A DNA stretch of 64,000 nucleotides from Thermoanaerobaculia bacterium (GTDB lineage Bacteria > Acidobacteriota > Thermoanaerobaculia > Multivoradales > J023): positions 1-64,000 of the forward strand of contig JALCBJ010000010.1 of the NCBI GenBank assembly GCA_028066595.1, in the 5' to 3' direction. Below, one piece after another: positions 63,395-64,000 of this stretch. The position numbers were made by a program, and so were the translations under genes. The notes under the pieces were generated by a model. It saw only the letters and a program-made list of their open reading frames with translations, made no database searches and was not told the origin of the DNA. Each line of letters opens with the position of its first letter. The first letter of the stretch is position 1.

Positions 63395-64000
63395 TGCCGG
63401 CCCGAGAAGGGTCGCTCGAACCCGGGACGAGGCTCTATGCCATCGCCGATGCCGAATGCCTGGGTACTGACCCGCGGGAGTTTGCCGAATGCGTCGCTGC
63501 GATGGTGCGGGGCGGGGTCCAGCTCGTGCAGCTTCGCCTCAAGCCGTCTCACCCCGATCTGAAGGGAGACGACGCGCTACGCTTTCAGATGATCGAGTGC
63601 ACCCTCGAGAGGCTGGAGAAGACCGGATCGACCTCGGTCGTGGAGCTCTGGCTCGACGATCGAGCCGACCTCGCGGCGCTGTTCCCCGGAGCCTTCGCAG
63701 GCGTACATGTGGGTCAGTCTGATCTCCCACCCGGGGCCGTGCGACGCGTCGACCAGCAGGATCGAGATGCCTTCCTCGTCGGTCGCTCTTGCCACGACAT
63801 CGATCAAGTGAAGGCGGCGGACGCCGACGCTGCCGTCGACTGGATCGCCATCGGACCCGTCTATTCGACGAAGTCCAAAGCGAATCCGGAGCCGCATGTT
63901 GGGATCGAGGGCGTCCGTGGCGCTCGTGCGGCTACCGCCAAGCCGTTGGTGGCTATCGGTGGGATCCGGGAGGGACGCTTCGGATCGATCCTGCGGGCAG
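63394..64000 (+). CDS. thiE: Thiamine-phosphate synthase, 5' part (runs off the window)
   Basis: The open frame from ATG 63394 continues to the window end. It has the TIM-barrel motifs of ThiE: GGVQLVQLRLK, LWLDDRADLAALFPGAFAGVHVGQSDLPP, GRSCHDIDQV, and IAIGPVYSTKSKANPEPHVG (pyrophosphate-binding region), then PLVAIGGI. ThiE joins the thiazole and pyrimidine phosphates into thiamine phosphate. A TenI-like role is possible, but the GPVYSTKSK motif favours true ThiE. The 3' end is outside the window. Confidence 0.9.
   Translation, partial: MPAREGSLEPGTRLYAIADAECLGTDPREFAECVAAMVRGGVQLVQLRLKPSHPDLKGDDALRFQMIECTLERLEKTGSTSVVELWLDDRADLAALFPGAFAGVHVGQSDLPPGAVRRVDQQDRDAFLVGRSCHDIDQVKAADADAAVDWIAIGPVYSTKSKANPEPHVGIEGVRGARAATAKPLVAIGGIREGRFGSILRA

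Overview
The window is high-GC DNA from a Gram-negative, didermic bacterium: it carries a pilQ secretin operon, RND pumps, many lipobox lipoproteins and a periplasmic c-type cytochrome. The gene mix (RND pumps without a linked outer-membrane factor, TIG/Ig-like lipoproteins after pilQ, an ECF sigma factor with a DGPF partner, a reaction-centre-type c cytochrome, roadblock next to accBC) would suit Acidobacteriota. That placement is inference; there is no rRNA or tRNA here to confirm it.

Layout. 0.2-3.5 kb: a secreted GH31 glycosidase. 3.5-6 kb: a damaged stretch, with a 5' galactokinase fragment cut by a serine-recombinase remnant, then an IS3-type orfA remnant, then a sulfatase pseudogene. 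6-15 kb (accessory): ankyrin protein, aldo/keto reductase, a secreted LolA-like protein, the methionine sulfoxide reductase described below, an ECF sigma factor with its DGPF partner, a thioesterase fused in frame to a truncated amine oxidase, and a frameshifted leucine-rich-repeat gene. 15.0-15.4 kb: two direct copies of a ~142-bp non-coding repeat. 15.4-24 kb: dihaem cytochrome, two-component system, and a 1677-aa exported repeat protein. 24-32.5 kb: RND permease, adaptor, RND permease. 32.5-41.4 kb: GH113-like lipoprotein, a possible copper-monooxygenase-like lipoprotein coupled to a Ser/Thr kinase, K+ channel, wax ester/DGAT synthase with lipase, Yip1 and DUF2752 membrane proteins. 41.5-49.3 kb: pntAA-pntAB-pntB-ggt, a lipoprotein and a RelA/SpoT enzyme. 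49.4-59 kb: pilMNOPQ followed by three surface lipoprotein genes. 59-64 kb: TPR protein, roadblock protein, accB, accC and the start of thiE.

The most interesting element is at 9492-10433 on the minus strand: an exported MsrA whose catalytic cysteine codon (GCFWG motif) is an in-frame UGA, giving G-U-F-W-G. Immediately downstream is a 9-bp hairpin with a G-first loop, 20 nt from the UGA, the expected layout of a bacterial SECIS element. The open frame continues upstream from the UGA through a signal peptide to an ATG with a good ribosome binding site. The predicted protein has no cysteine at all, so it would be a periplasmic selenoprotein without a resolving cysteine. A conventional gene caller would start the gene at an internal GTG after the active site and lose the catalytic residue. 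It lies directly downstream of an ECF42-type sigma factor/DGPF operon that has a matching candidate autoregulatory promoter, so an oxidative-stress regulon is a testable possibility.

The chromosome looks stable and core-like from about 15.4 kb onward. The 3.5-15 kb segment is where most of the degraded genes and mobile-element scars lie.
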